Positions 22,561 to 33,716 of a stretch of 64,000 bases of DNA are shown one piece after another. A model generated the notes under the pieces. It worked only from the letters and a program-made list of their open reading frames with translations. It had not been told where the DNA came from and did no database searches. Position 1 is the first letter of the stretch. Each line of letters starts with the position of its first letter. This DNA is from Toxonevra muliebris (Eukaryota > Arthropoda > Insecta > Diptera > Pallopteridae): assembly GCA_963691655.1 (NCBI GenBank), contig OY829326.1, positions 73,711,235-73,775,234 of the forward strand. Reading direction: 5' to 3'. The translations under genes were made by a program, and so were the position numbers.

Positions 22561-25205
22561 ATGAAAATTCACACAGAACCGTTTAATAAATATTATTTGT
22601 GCAATTTCAATGAGACAACAAAAGTCGAAGGTAAGTAAAAAACACAAAGTTCATAAATTTCATAAACAATAAGGATTAATCCCAATAGATTTGCCAAATG
22701 AAGAGTTGAAGCGGTTGTGGGGTTGCAATTGGTCAAACAATCGAGTGGAAAGCATATTGGAGGCATGGCTTAGCAGACAAGAGAACAGTAACAATATTCC
22801 AGAAGAGCAAAAGTTGGAAGATGCATCAAAATTACTTTGCGCTGGCATAGAATTAATATTGATATTTCTGCAAAATAATTTCACTGGACCCTTCACGCAA
22901 ATGCAAGATTTTAGCGAACTAATTGCAAAAACGTCACTAAAAAATTATGATCCATTTGTGAAATTAATGGAAAATGGTGAAGAAGTGAATCCAAATGTAA
23001 AATTAGGTGAATTGCTGGTGGTAACAAAGGAGATTTTAAAAGATTTGTTGGAAAAGTGGCCAGAATCATTGGTAAGAGATATAATTGGTCTGGTTAATGT
23101 ACAGATAGTGCAAATAAATGCGATTATTTATAGTTTCTACACTGGTGGCACTTACGTCTTATCTGCATACATCAACATGTAATAGATGAGTTAACCAGCA
23201 ATTTGTATGAACAATTGAAAAATGCTGCAGACTTTTTGTTGAAGCACGTCGACGACTTAGCAGACAAAGAAATTGAAGCGTTATTGTATTTAGAAGTAGC
23301 TAATGGTTATTTGCTTTTCCATCGCTCGCAGAAATCAGAGGAATTTCTGGAAGATTTGTGCAAACGTTTAGTGGTCGTTGTGAAAGTGGAAGGTAAATTC
23401 GCGATTGATTTGATTGAGTAATAGTTAAATTTATGTTTGATTTCTGTTCTAGGAATACTCGGTGTTCGTACAAAGTTCCAGCAGAAGCCACTGCCACAAC
23501 TTTGTTTGAAAGTGCAGCAAACTGATTCTAATTTACCATTTGCGTCAATCACAAATGGTGGCACGCGCATACCAAAGCTTCTGCTATTGGAGGATGACAC
23601 GCGCCTAGAACGCATACGCTTCATTGAGCCCAAAGACAATGAAGTAATGTCGCTGCCAAGTGTGCTGCAGGCTTTGGTGCTAGCAAAAGTGTAAGTTACC
23701 AAAATGATTTAAAATTGTTTAAAAGTATTATTGCTTGCTTTCTTAGAAAACAATTGAAGCGTTCGCAACCGAAAGATCGCCTGGCTGACGAAGAACTTGA
23801 ACCGTATACACAAACGCTGCTCTACCAAGAGTTTGGTCCACTGCAAGTGCGTCAATCTGCACTGCTGCTTAATTGTGTGCAGGAGTCTTCGCAACGTCGC
23901 ACGGTCGAGCGCAGCTGGAAGCAGTGTGAAGAAGCAGTGAAGCTACTAAGTGCAACTACATACACTCTGCAGGAACGTTTATCGTACGGTTTCGCAGGTT
24001 TTCTTCAACCTAAGTGGCAAGTTCAAATGCAATTGTGTGAACTTTTGCTTTCACTTGGCATGACGAAATCCGCTTTGGATATCTACCTACAGATACAAGC
24101 GTGGGAGCAAGTTATTAACTGCTATACACGCCTCGAATTGCGACACAAAGCAGCGGAAATTATACGTCAGGAATTGGAGAAGAAACCTTCAGCGCTGCTG
24201 CACTGCTTGCTTGGCGATGCCACTGATGACCCATCATGTTATGCAAATGCTTGGGAATTCTCCAACCACTGCAGCGCACGTGCCCAGGCGCACTGGGGCA
24301 ATTATTTCTTTATGCGCAAGGAATACGCGGAGGCGGCGACGCATCTAGAGAAGTCCGTAGAGATTAATTCGTTGCAGGAGAAAATGTGGTTGCGTTTAGG
24401 TTATGCAGCTATCATGTTGGAACGTTGGGAGTTGGCAGTACATGCATATATAACATACACGCACTTAGAGCCTTTAGGCTTTGAGTCGTGGAATAATTTG
24501 GCGAAAGCGCTCATAAAACTGGGCGATAAAAAACGCGCACATAAAGTTTTGAGCGAGTCACTGAAATGTAATTATACTAATTGGAAAGTGTGGGAGAATT
24601 TTATGGTAGTCTCTGTGGATACTGGCAACTTTGAAGATGCTTTGAATGCTTACAACCGTTTGAGTGAGCTGAAAGAACGCTACCTTGATTTGGAAGTTCT
24701 GTGTGTGACAATATCTGCAATTGCTGAGGGAAGACATGATGCCAAAGGTCAGACGTCTGAGCGTTTACTGAAAAAAGCAACCACGCTTATGGGCCACCAA
24801 TGTATGAAGCATGGCAGTGAATCTAAAGTGTGGGAATTGGCAGCTTTGCTAGCGCCCACGCCACTTAACAAAGCACAGAAACTGGTTAAAGCATTGCGCG
24901 CTTACACAACTAAAGAACCACAATGGACGATGAAGCAGCCAGTTTCGCTGAAAGCCTTGCAGCTTTGCCGCGAGTTGTGTGAACGCTCGTTGGAGGCGAT
25001 AACCAACCATACAAAAGATGAAAGCGATATAACGATTACCTCACAATTGAGTTCGGCGCGACTGTCTGCGCAGGCGTGCATACGTGCAGTGGAAAAGGAA
25101 ATGGAAAAATGGGACGAAAATGAGCAGGTGCTGGGAGAGGTCAGAGAATTGCTTGAACAACTTACAGTGACTGTTAAGCAACGCATGAACCCTCCGGCTA
25201 ATTGA
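22561..25205 (+). CDS. TTC27: Tetratricopeptide repeat protein 27 homologue
   Basis: Five exons, 22561-22630, 22689-23071, 23134-23392, 23453-23690 and 23747-25205, join through GT/AG sites without frame breaks into 2409 nt, or 802 residues, close to the usual length of about 840. Introns are 56-62 bp. Family hallmarks are the N-terminal FLQNNFTGP, LHWWHLRLICIHQHV across the third exon, LGVRTKFQQ, and the C-terminal TPR array at about residues 497-625 (HWGNYFFMRKEYAEAATHLE; AWNNLAKAL-type helices; ALKCNY-like LKCNYTNWKVWENFM). TTC27 (yeast Emw1) is a conserved TPR scaffold; a chaperone-linked assembly role is suggested in the literature but is not shown here. ATG 22561 is chosen because the spliced frame is open from it; the first 24 residues are not conserved in my memory. 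It is convergent with WDR92. Confidence 0.93.
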
Positions 25206-25267
25206 GCGTACTACTAAGTTTAAGCTATTAAAAGATTTAGAATTATTTTTAATGTATTTTTAAATTA

Positions 25268-25280
25268 AATAAAATTTATT
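25268..25280. terminator. Two-way poly(A) signal between convergent genes
   Basis: AATAAAATTTATT reads AATAAA on the plus strand (25268-25273, 63 bp after the TTC27 stop) and AATAAA on the minus strand (25280-25275, 30 bp after the WDR92 stop). No other AATAAA lies between the two stop codons, so the two transcripts probably overlap at their 3' ends. Confidence 0.75.
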
Positions 25281-25309
25281 TTTATACATACACCGACATT
25301 TAAGTATAT

Positions 25310-26490
25310 TCAATTCATTAAATTCAATTTCGTCGTTACTAATACGCGCACAGTCTGGTCGAACGATCCACACACAGCAAGTCCCAGCTTATCGGGATGC
25401 CAATCGAAACAATGCACCGGTTGTGAGGACACCGTTGAAGCATGTAACATGTTTAGCGTACCCGCCACGCCCACGTTAATACCATCACCCTCTTCTATGC
25501 GTCGCTTGTCAGGGTACTCATACTGCCATAGGCGAAGGGAACCCGTCCCACCGCACGACACAAAAATATCACGATTTTGTGGCAGGTGACGTATCGCCCA
25601 CACAGTGGCCTTCGGGCCGCTAATGACACCATTCGTACCAACCGAACGGCCAGCATTACGTTCTTCGACGTAACTGAAGCCTTTTGTGGGATGTTGTGTG
25701 CGCATATCATAGACCATAAGCCCTCCTTCTAACGTGGTTACGCCCATTTTATTCATTGGTATATCACGCCGATCAAACTCAATGCCACAGATGCCGTTTT
25801 TCAGCGAAGTCTCCCATCGTACGGCCAGCCGCCGCAAGTCAAACAATTTCAAATCGCCATTGTCGTAGCCTGCAGCCACAATGCGCTCATCATTATTGTA
25901 ACTATCACCAAATGCTACGGCCCAGCAGTCACGTTTAACATTTATTGAACCCTTTACAGGCTCAGGTGTTATGTCAACGACAGGTGCCGAACCTTGGCGA
26001 ATATCCCAAACCTTTACAGCACCATCACGACCGCCTGTCACGATTTCTGGCGCTCCACAATCCAATTGTTTGCCACCAATCGCATCAATGCTATTTATTA
26101 TGCTCTTATGCGCCTGCACATTGTAAACGGCCAATTCTGGACGTTCCAGATCACTATAAAATTGAAAAAAAAAAGATTAGACGATTGTTATCTTTAACTC
26201 TTGTTGTATACTTACAGCACTTGCAGTCGACCCTCAAAGTCACCAATGGCCATATGTCGATTGCGCAAACTTGCCGCTCCAAAAGTGCCACATTTGAATG
26301 CTGCCTTCCTCTCCAACTCCTTTACTTTCTCCACCTTAGCCTCGTTCAACTCGTAGATTTGTAAAATGCCGTGGCTGTTTGGCTTTGATCCCAGCACAAC
26401 AAATTTCGCCGAGCATGGAATCCATCTGCAGTCATACACCGTGTAGTTGACCGGTTGGTGAATGTGCTCAATCATTTGCGGTTTATCCAT
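25310..26490 (-). CDS. Wdr92: WDR92/DNAAF10 (Monad) WD40 homologue
   Basis: Two exons on the minus strand, 26490-26216 and 26153-25310, join to 1119 nt, or 372 residues (vertebrate members are about 357). The start reads [10 protein letters not shown], then [17 protein letters not shown], as in the family. Later hallmarks are [70 protein letters not shown] [12 protein letters not shown], and a C-terminal [14 protein letters not shown]. Seven WD repeats form a beta-propeller. WDR92 is a cytoplasmic factor working with the R2TP/prefoldin-like chaperone in axonemal dynein arm pre-assembly. In a fly this means sperm and sensory cilia. The conserved first residues favour ATG 26490 over the in-frame upstream GTG. 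No missing residue was noticed. Confidence 0.95.
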
Positions 26491-26802
26491 CTTCACTGGA
26501 TAAATATCCTAAATATTTGAAATAAGAGTTTTCTTTATTCAAGTGTCTTTGTGAATGTTTTTTCGATATTATCTCGGTAAAAATGGAAAATCAACTGTTG
26601 CTATAGTGACTTCAAAATTGTAGGTTAGTAGAGTTTGTTTACAGACTGTGACATTGCGTCTTAAATCAGCTGAGAGTAAATTAGCAGGTATTGTGGCTCC
26701 ACCACAGCTGCAAGCCATGCTGCCTGACGAAATACGAGTAAAAATATGTTATTAATTCAAGTGAATAAAAAATGATTCGAATCAAATATCGTAATTAAAA
26801 AC
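26491..26802. other. WDR92 5' flank
   Basis: Upstream of WDR92. ATCAGCTGAG at 26665-26674 is an 8 of 10 match to the E-box core-promoter motif. Nothing else recognised. Confidence 0.4.
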
Positions 26803-26860
26803 CAGAGCTGAGCGTGTAGAAGTACGATTACTTTTTGAGTACGATTACTCACCAGCTCTG
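26803..26860. mobile_element. 58-bp hAT remnant with target duplication
   Basis: The ends CAGAGCTG and CAGCTCTG are inverted. The flanking 8-mers TTAAAAAC (26795-26802) and TTGAAAAC (26861-26868) agree at 7 of 8. The interior contains 'gtacgattact' twice. This looks like a hAT element deleted almost to its termini. Confidence 0.65.
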
Positions 26861-26868
26861 TTGAAAAC

Positions 26869-27257
26869 TAATACGAACTTGTACATTGTCTAACGTTTAA
26901 ATTATGAAAATTTAATATGGCGAACTTTAACCAGCCAATGCTAAAATGGTCGGAAAATTCAAAAATCATTAAATTTGCACAAAATTCATGTTACAGTGGA
27001 ATTATATGGAGTTTACAATACTTTTCTTGAATTTAGAAGTAATTAAATTTTAAATTTAATTGAGTACCTACATTATAATTCACGGTCGACACGTCGGCCA
27101 TATTGATCCCGTCATTTTAAATTGCAAATATTTTGCTCTAAAGCTGAGAACTATCAATAAATTTTGTTATAGTCACGCAGATTAAAGGATTTAAATTTTA
27201 TACATCTATCATTTTAAACTAAAGAACTTCTAAATTCTAAGGCAAGATTCAAACTCC
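26869..27257. other. Intergenic, no gene seen
   Basis: AT-rich; nothing recognised. Confidence 0.5.
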
Positions 27258-27260
27258 TTA

Positions 27261-28006
27261 GGCCCAATTTCACAGTGGTCATTCAAATTGCAATTGATAC
27301 TTAATTTATGAAATTTATTTTCATAGTTCGAAGTTAATTTAAATTTAATTTCAATTTAAATGGCCAGTTATACGAATTTAAATGAAGTACTTGCAACCCT
27401 GTGTAGAAAAAAAGTAAACAACTGATTGTGAACCAAGGCCATTTATTTGCTTTTCAGGAACAACATAATACAGTTTTTCATCGAATTCGTGGGGCTCCAG
27501 CTTCTGTGGAGGGCCACCTCCTGTCGCATACAGCGATCTTTTATCTATCAAATTATCCATTTTAAGTTTGTTTCAATTGTTTTATGCCAACAATCTATTT
27601 CTTTTTGTTTACAGTATCACCCCAAATTAAGTGATTCAATACACAAGTATTTGACGGCAAAACATTCAATCTTAATTGAGGGTGAAAAACTTCGGAAGTG
27701 ACATATTTCGGAGAAAACAATTATTTATAGTATAAATTGAGTAACTTGAGAGTCGAAATAAAAATATAGTGCAATTTTTTTGAAGATGTAAAACAAGGCA
27801 ATATCAATAGAGAAACATAAATTGAGATATTACCGTATTCGCAAAGGTTTAACGACAACCAACTCATGGCGAAGACCGCAGTGTTGCCACTAATATTTAA
27901 TATCTAAATGCAGACACTGTGAAATCCTCAAAAATTTAAATTTCATTTAATTTTTAATTTACAATTAACTTAAATTAAATTTAAATGTATACTGTGAAAT
28001 TGGCCC
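27261..28006. mobile_element. TTA-flanked Harbinger-type element
   Basis: The ends GGCCCAATTTCACAGT and (complement of the right end) GGGCCAATTTCACAGT match at 15 of 16 and are bordered by TTA on both sides (27258-27260 and 28007-28009), the target type of PIF/Harbinger. Subterminal 'aatttaaattt' blocks occur at both ends. A Myb/SANT-like coding scrap lies inside. Confidence 0.75.
27378..27560 (-). pseudogene. Myb/SANT-like protein fragment inside Harbinger element
   Basis: The reading contains KRSLYATGGGPPQKLEPHEF. 'R.sl.aTGGGPP' is the linker following the Myb/SANT-like domain of Harbinger accessory proteins and Zeste-like factors. The domain itself is missing upstream, so this is a 60-codon relic. 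It supports the Harbinger assignment of the enclosing element. Confidence 0.55.
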
Positions 28007-28098
28007 TTAAGAATTTACCCATTCAGGGTTGCTAAAATTTAATTATTATTTTCAATAAAAATAATTCGAAAAATCGTTTTACAAAAAATTTTACAATA

Positions 28099-28187
28099 TG
28101 GCCTTCTGATCTGATCTTTGTATATACTGTTGTTGTGATGACTACATATATACGTTCTTTAAGCCTGTTATACATTATTCAAATTAA
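28099..28187 (+). repeat. Direct repeat, copy 1
   Basis: Shares about 60 nearly identical bases with 28502-28590, including 'gactacatatatacgttctt' and 'taagcctgttatacatta'. Confidence 0.8.
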
Positions 28188-28501
28188 ACTAAAGCATGGA
28201 ATAGTAGTCAAGACTTTGAAAATTAACAAGTAGATTTAATTTTCATAGGCCTGATTCAGAAAAATGACATCTAGAATGATTTTTCTAAAACACACACACT
28301 CTCTCATGTACCAGGCTTTGAAATAACGAACTGTTATACAGTTTAGTAGTAATCAGAAAAACACAACAGCAAATAAGTATACAGAACGTAAGTAAGGGGT
28401 GGTGGTAGTTTTCTTTCAATATCTCTATTCAGTGAAGATATCTGGAATCAAATCTGTAATTCTGGGTTCAAATATTAGTAGCTTATGTGGAGGATTCCGG
28501 A

Positions 28502-28590
28502 ACGGCCGTCTGATTTGCCCGTGTCTGTATACACTGTTGTTGGGGTGACTACATATATACGTTCTTTAAGCCTGTTATACATTATTTAAA
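28502..28590 (+). repeat. Direct repeat, copy 2
   Basis: Second copy of the 28099-28187 unit, 400 bp downstream; possibly borders of an element or an unequal duplication. Confidence 0.8.
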
Positions 28591-28689
28591 AAGAAACAAT
28601 TTAGTTTTATAATTGTTAGCTATTTTCATTGACTAACCACTGGGCTATGGTGACCATCTCGGTACACTCAAAAATAGTTAATAAAAGTT

Positions 28690-28805
28690 TTTCAATACAT
28701 CTCCACCTCTTGGCTGGCAATGGTAAACCTCCAAGAGTAAAAATTACCTATGAAAAGCTTTTCACTTTGCCATTCGGATGCGGCATAAGACTGTAGGTCC
28801 CGTAA
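28690..28805 (+). repeat. SINE-related module
   Basis: The blocks 'ctggcaatggtaaacctcc', 'gccattcggatgcggc' and 'actgtaggtcc' line up with 'ttggtaatggcaagaccacc', 'gccgttcggaatcggc' and 'actgtagatcc' in the tRNA-derived SINE at 58783-59226. This copy lacks a clear tRNA head. Confidence 0.5.
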
Positions 28806-29346
28806 ATAAACATAACTTACACAACATGAATGGAAGGAAATAACCCCTCCATGGTTTGTTGTAGTAGTAGCCATTTTCAATTACATCTTGACCGTTTTAA
28901 TTATTTTTATTTATAACTTTATTGTATAAATTTTCAGCGAATCCGACCCAAAAGCAGTAAAAGTGCGTTTAAAATAAAAAAAAAATTTGAAATAAATGAT
29001 ATTAAAACACTGCCGATTTCGAGAAATGCCGAAAAAAATTACAATTACATTAAATCAATTTACAGGAGATGGAAATTTCCAATAACAAAAAAAATTGTAT
29101 AAATCTATTTTTATATTTAAACTTATATAATTAAGTATTTGTTTGTTTAATAGAATTATTTATATTTTATTGGAAAGTCACATTCAAATGTATATTATAA
29201 ATTTGGAAACTAGAATTGAAGCACCAATGTTGAAACTAGTTTTTGGATTACCAACACAATAACCAATCCTCAGATAGTGAACAAGTGGGTGGTTTAATAG
29301 ATACATCCTAAGCATCGAAATTAATTTGCTATTTGCCGCTAAAACT
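28806..29346. other. Intergenic, no gene seen
   Basis: AT-rich with A-runs; nothing recognised. Confidence 0.5.
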
Positions 29347-29510
29347 GGGTTGGCGCAAAGAATAGAAACAAGTCAAAAATACTTGTTTCTGTTTTTGTCG
29401 CAAATGTAGTAAATTCTAGTTCATTTGCTAATGGTGCCAGAATCCCAGAGTACTGTTTCTATTTCTGTCGCAAATGTACTGAATTCTGTTTCTGTTCATT
29501 GCGACAACCC
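29347..29510. repeat. Palindromic element, about 164 bp
   Basis: The left end GGGTTGGCGCAAAGAA mirrors the right end, whose complement begins GGGTTGTCGCAATGAA. Inside, 'ctgtttttgtcgcaaatgta' and 'ctatttctgtcgcaaatgta' form a direct repeat. No convincing target duplication. Confidence 0.55.
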
Positions 29511-30447
29511 GGCATAAGCAAAATATATAAATATGTAAAATCACTGCCGATCGGAACAGCAGAATCTGGTCCTTTCTTCTCAACTTTTTTCCTTGGAGTT
29601 GAAACTCAAAAAAGTGCTTTCATGAATTGCTTAATGTGAAAAAAAACATTGCATCTTCGCGTATAAAATTATTTGACAGTTTTATTATTTTAGCAAAGAA
29701 TCATTCCACTCACCATTTTGAAGATACATAATTTAGAAATGAATTAAAGAAATACCATACATCTAATTTATGATCAAAGAGGTCATAGAGTTATCAGTCC
29801 ATCTGATTGGGTTATGCAAATAAACTATCAAGAAGTACTAGAGTTATCATTAGATTAGATATTTGCTTGCAATTTTTCAGCATGATAAACCTCCAAATCA
29901 CACAGCATGAGTTACAATACTGAATGTTTATCAAAATCTTTAAATTTCTAAAAAAAATTTAAGAAATCTCTGAAATATGCAGCTTGAGTCGAATTATGCC
30001 CATGTTTTTAATTTATTTTAAGTATTCTGGGATTCACCCTAAATTACAATAACTTGTGAATTACCTTAATATAATATCTACTCCAACGAAAGAAAAAGTA
30101 CATTTTATCTGGCAACGCTAACCTCATTTCTTGTCAAGTGATCAGCTGTTGGCAATACAAAATTTGCACTACTGAGAAAATTGAAAAAATGAGAGAGCAA
30201 GTTTTGATGACGATTTGGTGGGAAATGCGAATTATTTGTTTGTGGAATGATTTTGTAAAGAAAAGTTTGAAAACAAATATGTAAAATAAGAAAAAGTAAA
30301 AAACGCCATCAAAACAATTCTATATTCTACACCACACCAACAACAAATTGAATCGTAAGGCAAAAATTATAGCGCAGTGTTTGTGGTTGTTGACCACCAA
30401 TGTATCACCACTGACTGTGACTTCGATTTGTTTTGTTCTGTTAAATC
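29511..30447. other. Upstream region of the candidate gene start
   Basis: Few repeats. ATCAGCTGTT at 30141-30150 exactly matches the fly core-promoter E-box motif, so a second start could lie there. Confidence 0.4.
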
Positions 30448-30480
30448 AGTCAATTTGTTGCTCGTTAGCCGTCGGTTGTG
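30441..30480 (+). promoter_or_regulatory. Candidate Inr-DPE core promoter
   Basis: TCAGTC at 30446-30451 matches the fly initiator (A+1 at 30448). GGTTGT at 30474-30479 matches the DPE consensus RGWYVT but begins at +27, one base off the canonical +28. Placement just before a CAA-rich leader supports it; no transcript is seen. Confidence 0.35.
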
Positions 30481-30945
30481 TATGTTGCGAATATTCCTAA
30501 AATATAAAAGTTTAAGAATAAATAGCTTCCTTCATTGGCGATACTGAACAATTTAAAGAAAAAAAGAGCATAATAATAGAGACGGCGCCAAAATATTAAG
30601 AAGAAAACTAAGCAAAAGAAAGTGTGCTTAAAAAAAAAGATTTGCTGCCGTCCATTCCCATTTTCAAAATTATACTGTTATGTAAAATATATAAAATAAA
30701 ATTTTTATATACGTAGGTGCATAATTTTTTCTTAAGTTTAATTTAATCTACATTAAAAATGGTACTACAGTTGGAATACGAAAGAGAAAAAGCGAAGAAT
30801 CAAAAATAAATTGAATTGTGAAATAACAAAATTTCACATTAATCAAACAAAATATTGTGACAACCATAATCAATTAAACAACAACACCGTCAACAAAAAC
30901 CACAAGCATATCGGCGATAGCTAGCAACAGCAACAATCACTTAAG
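30448..30945 (+). other. Candidate non-coding first exon (5' UTR)
   Basis: About 500 bases without a useful open frame, ending in CAA/CAG-rich leader sequence typical of long fly 5' UTRs ('caacaacaccgtcaac', 'agctagcaacagcaac') and a donor TTAAG|GTAAAT at 30946. If real, the gene has a long first intron extending right. No later exon was identified in the window. Confidence 0.4.
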
Positions 30946-33442
30946 GTAAATTTTGCAATCACACTATGACAATCAATAAACATTTCTTCTAATTTTTTGA
31001 AGAAATTTTAGAAGGGGAAAGTTCAAACGAAATGAATGGCAATTACGTCCGGTCCAAAACCACTGGATTTCTTAACCTACTCTAAAAGCAATACGTTCTA
31101 TTTTCGTCCTTACAATTTGAAATATTTTGTTGTAACATTATTTTTTCATTTTAAATTTTATTTTACTGACGCTTTTATTTTTTGAAGGTCAATTCGTTCA
31201 AAATTTTATGCTTTTTTCTGTTTCTTTTTCATTTTATTTCTTGATTTTACTTTTTCGTTTTAGTCACTATGCAACAACAAAAAATAGAATAAAAAGTATT
31301 TTTTTTTTATTTAAGTGGCACGTGTATTTATTTTTGTTTTTCTTTTTAATTTATTAAATATCTAATTTTTATTTTGTTTACTATAGAAAAAATATCAGAT
31401 TTTCGTTTACTTCCATTGTTTTGCTTTCAAACGCGTGCACTTGCACTTGATTTCTCTCTCTCTCTATTTCAATCTCAGCTGATCTCGCCCATCTGTTCTA
31501 TTTCAGTATTTCACTCACGCACACTCGCACACATCTCTCTCAAGTGCATTTCCTCTTTCAAAACAATAAGCGTGTGAGTGGGTGTGTGTTCATTGAATTG
31601 CATTCAAATTTACACACTTTTTAATGTATGGTTTTGTTACTTTTTATTGCTGGTATTGCAGAACAATTAAATCCAATAATTTGCAGTCTGTTTTGAATAT
31701 TTTATTCGATATTAATATTGTTTAAAATGTTTAGCCTTTTTGTTATGCACATTCGCTAAACTCGCGTGCTTGTTTATCTTGTTTTTCACACACATTAAAA
31801 TGTTTGTTTTTATTATTTGTTATGGTTATCATCTCTTATATACATATATTTTTTTTTTTGAATTATAGCTTTTAAAGTTATTATAAAACTTGAATTGAAT
31901 TTAGGCCACTTTGGCTCATCAGTATATTGTTTGTTAATAATAATATAAAAATCAAATAAAAATGATAATATCGAGATTACTATTTACTTATTTATTTATA
32001 AAATTATGAATTTATATCCCAGCAGTTTTTGATTGAACTTTTATTTATAATGGAGAGTCATACATTGCCAATCAATTAAAATTCAATTCACTCAAAATTT
32101 TTGATTAAAAAAAATTCCCCTTTGTCTGTTATTAGTTTTTATTAAATTTTTATTAAATCGTGGTAAAATGAAGTACTCAAAACGAAAAATAAAGCAAACT
32201 TGTCCTGGGAAATGAAGTGTGAAATGTATGAGTCATTGCGAAATATATTTTGAATTTATTTACTGTTTCATTAATGCACATATTTAATTTTTATTTATAC
32301 TTATTCAACAATGAAAGTGCTTCTGCACGAATATTTTGTTTGATTTAAAATAATATAAATCATGCTCAAATAGTAAATAGTACTTAAAACGACAGGCTCG
32401 TAGTGCCCATTGATTTAGTTAGCAGCGTGTAAAAAATAAATATTTTTTTGATACATTTTTTGAAATATAAGTAATCTTAAGATCTTTCTTAACATCCTAA
32501 CCTAACTTTGTCAAAACATTATTTTTCTAACTGGTGGCCATGGTATCCTATGAACTAATTATCCGATTACTTTAATTAATTAAGATACATGTAACGATGA
32601 AACTAATATTTTGTTAATTCGGTTATATAACAATTTTTACGTGTTTTACCGCTGACGAGGACATCTCAGAAACTCATTCTATGGTAAAAAGAAAATATTT
32701 TATCATATACATATTTTAGATTATATCGTAAATATTGTATTAAACTGGTGCCAATTTTTAAACAATTTTTAGAATTACAGTGTACGGCCGGAATTCTTAA
32801 GTTCGGAAATCTTATTTGTACAGAAAACTTAAGCAATTTTTGACTTGTATGTTACTTACTAAAATCTTAAGATTTGACTTAAGTTTTCTGAGTAAATTTG
32901 GAATTAATGTTTGGTTGATTGTTCTTCTCGCTTTTACTTAATAAAGTGCTCTGTGTACAATGTATGTTTTTTCTAAAATATTTTACGTTTATAATTGTTT
33001 AAAACGAGTATGAAGCTTAGAAAAATAATAAATAAAGGAAACGACCATGTAGCATTGCAATAAAAAGATACTTTTCTTGAAAAAAAGTTGATTTTAAAAA
33101 TCGTCCAAAAACCTTAAGAATTCGGAATTCTTTAGAAGCTCAAGAACATAGTACTTAAGAATTCCGAGCGTCCACTGTACTTGATAAATTAACTCTGAAG
33201 CAATATGTATATAAAGCCAACCATTTTAATCTTGATTGAAAATTATTTACAGAAAATTTTTAGCACATATTTATAAATTCTCTACGGGTTACTCTATGAA
33301 AATCAGAAAAAAAAATTAACATAGATGTAAGTAAATTTTATTTGAATCAATTTATAAACATACATATGTTTGGCCTTTTGACAAAATTTGACCTCTTGAT
33401 TGATCTCTTTCTGCATAAGAAATTATTACTAATGCCACAAAC
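30946..33442. other. Probable intron, mostly repeat-poor
   Basis: No gene. A segment at about 31436-31600 rich in 'tctctctc' and 'cactcgcacac' is a candidate cis-regulatory block with GAGA-type sites. The rest is AT-rich and lacks clear transposon ends. Confidence 0.4.
31448..31580. promoter_or_regulatory. GAGA-rich block
   Basis: Several (TC)n/(CA)n tracts on the plus strand, equal to GAGAG sites on the minus strand, as bound by GAGA factor in flies. Regulatory function is inference. Confidence 0.25.
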
Positions 33443-33556
33443 GAATTTTTCGATCAACTGGTGAAAGTATATAATAAGATATTAGATGAAAGCACAGCAG
33501 ATGAAGCATTTATCAAAACAGTTGTATTCCCAATATTCAAAAAAGGTGATATAAAT
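33443..33556 (+). pseudogene. LINE reverse-transcriptase N-terminal fragment
   Basis: Translation gives EFFDQLVKVYNKILDE followed by TVVFPIFKKGD. The last is the 'i.PifKKGd' motif at the start of many LINE RT domains. It then runs into unrelated sequence, with the mariner insertion following 160 bp later. The clade is undetermined. Confidence 0.55.
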
Positions 33557-33716
33557 CAACCAAGCCTTTTTCACTGTAATAAGTTTTTTGGGGTTTTCTC
33601 CCCGTTGTTCCTTTTTAATCCTCTACTAATTTTAATGGCTAATATTTTGGGAAAGAAATCTTTAGCACAGATTGTAGCATTTTTTTCTTGCCAAATCAAG
33701 TGGATCTGGCATAATA

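Noticed and set aside
23307..23702. Minus-strand open frame of 131 codons
   Set aside because: Antisense shadow spanning TTC27 exons 3-4 and their intron.
25945..26364. Open frame of 139 codons on the plus strand over WDR92
   Set aside because: Lies entirely opposite the conserved WDR92 exons and crosses their intron; it is an antisense shadow.
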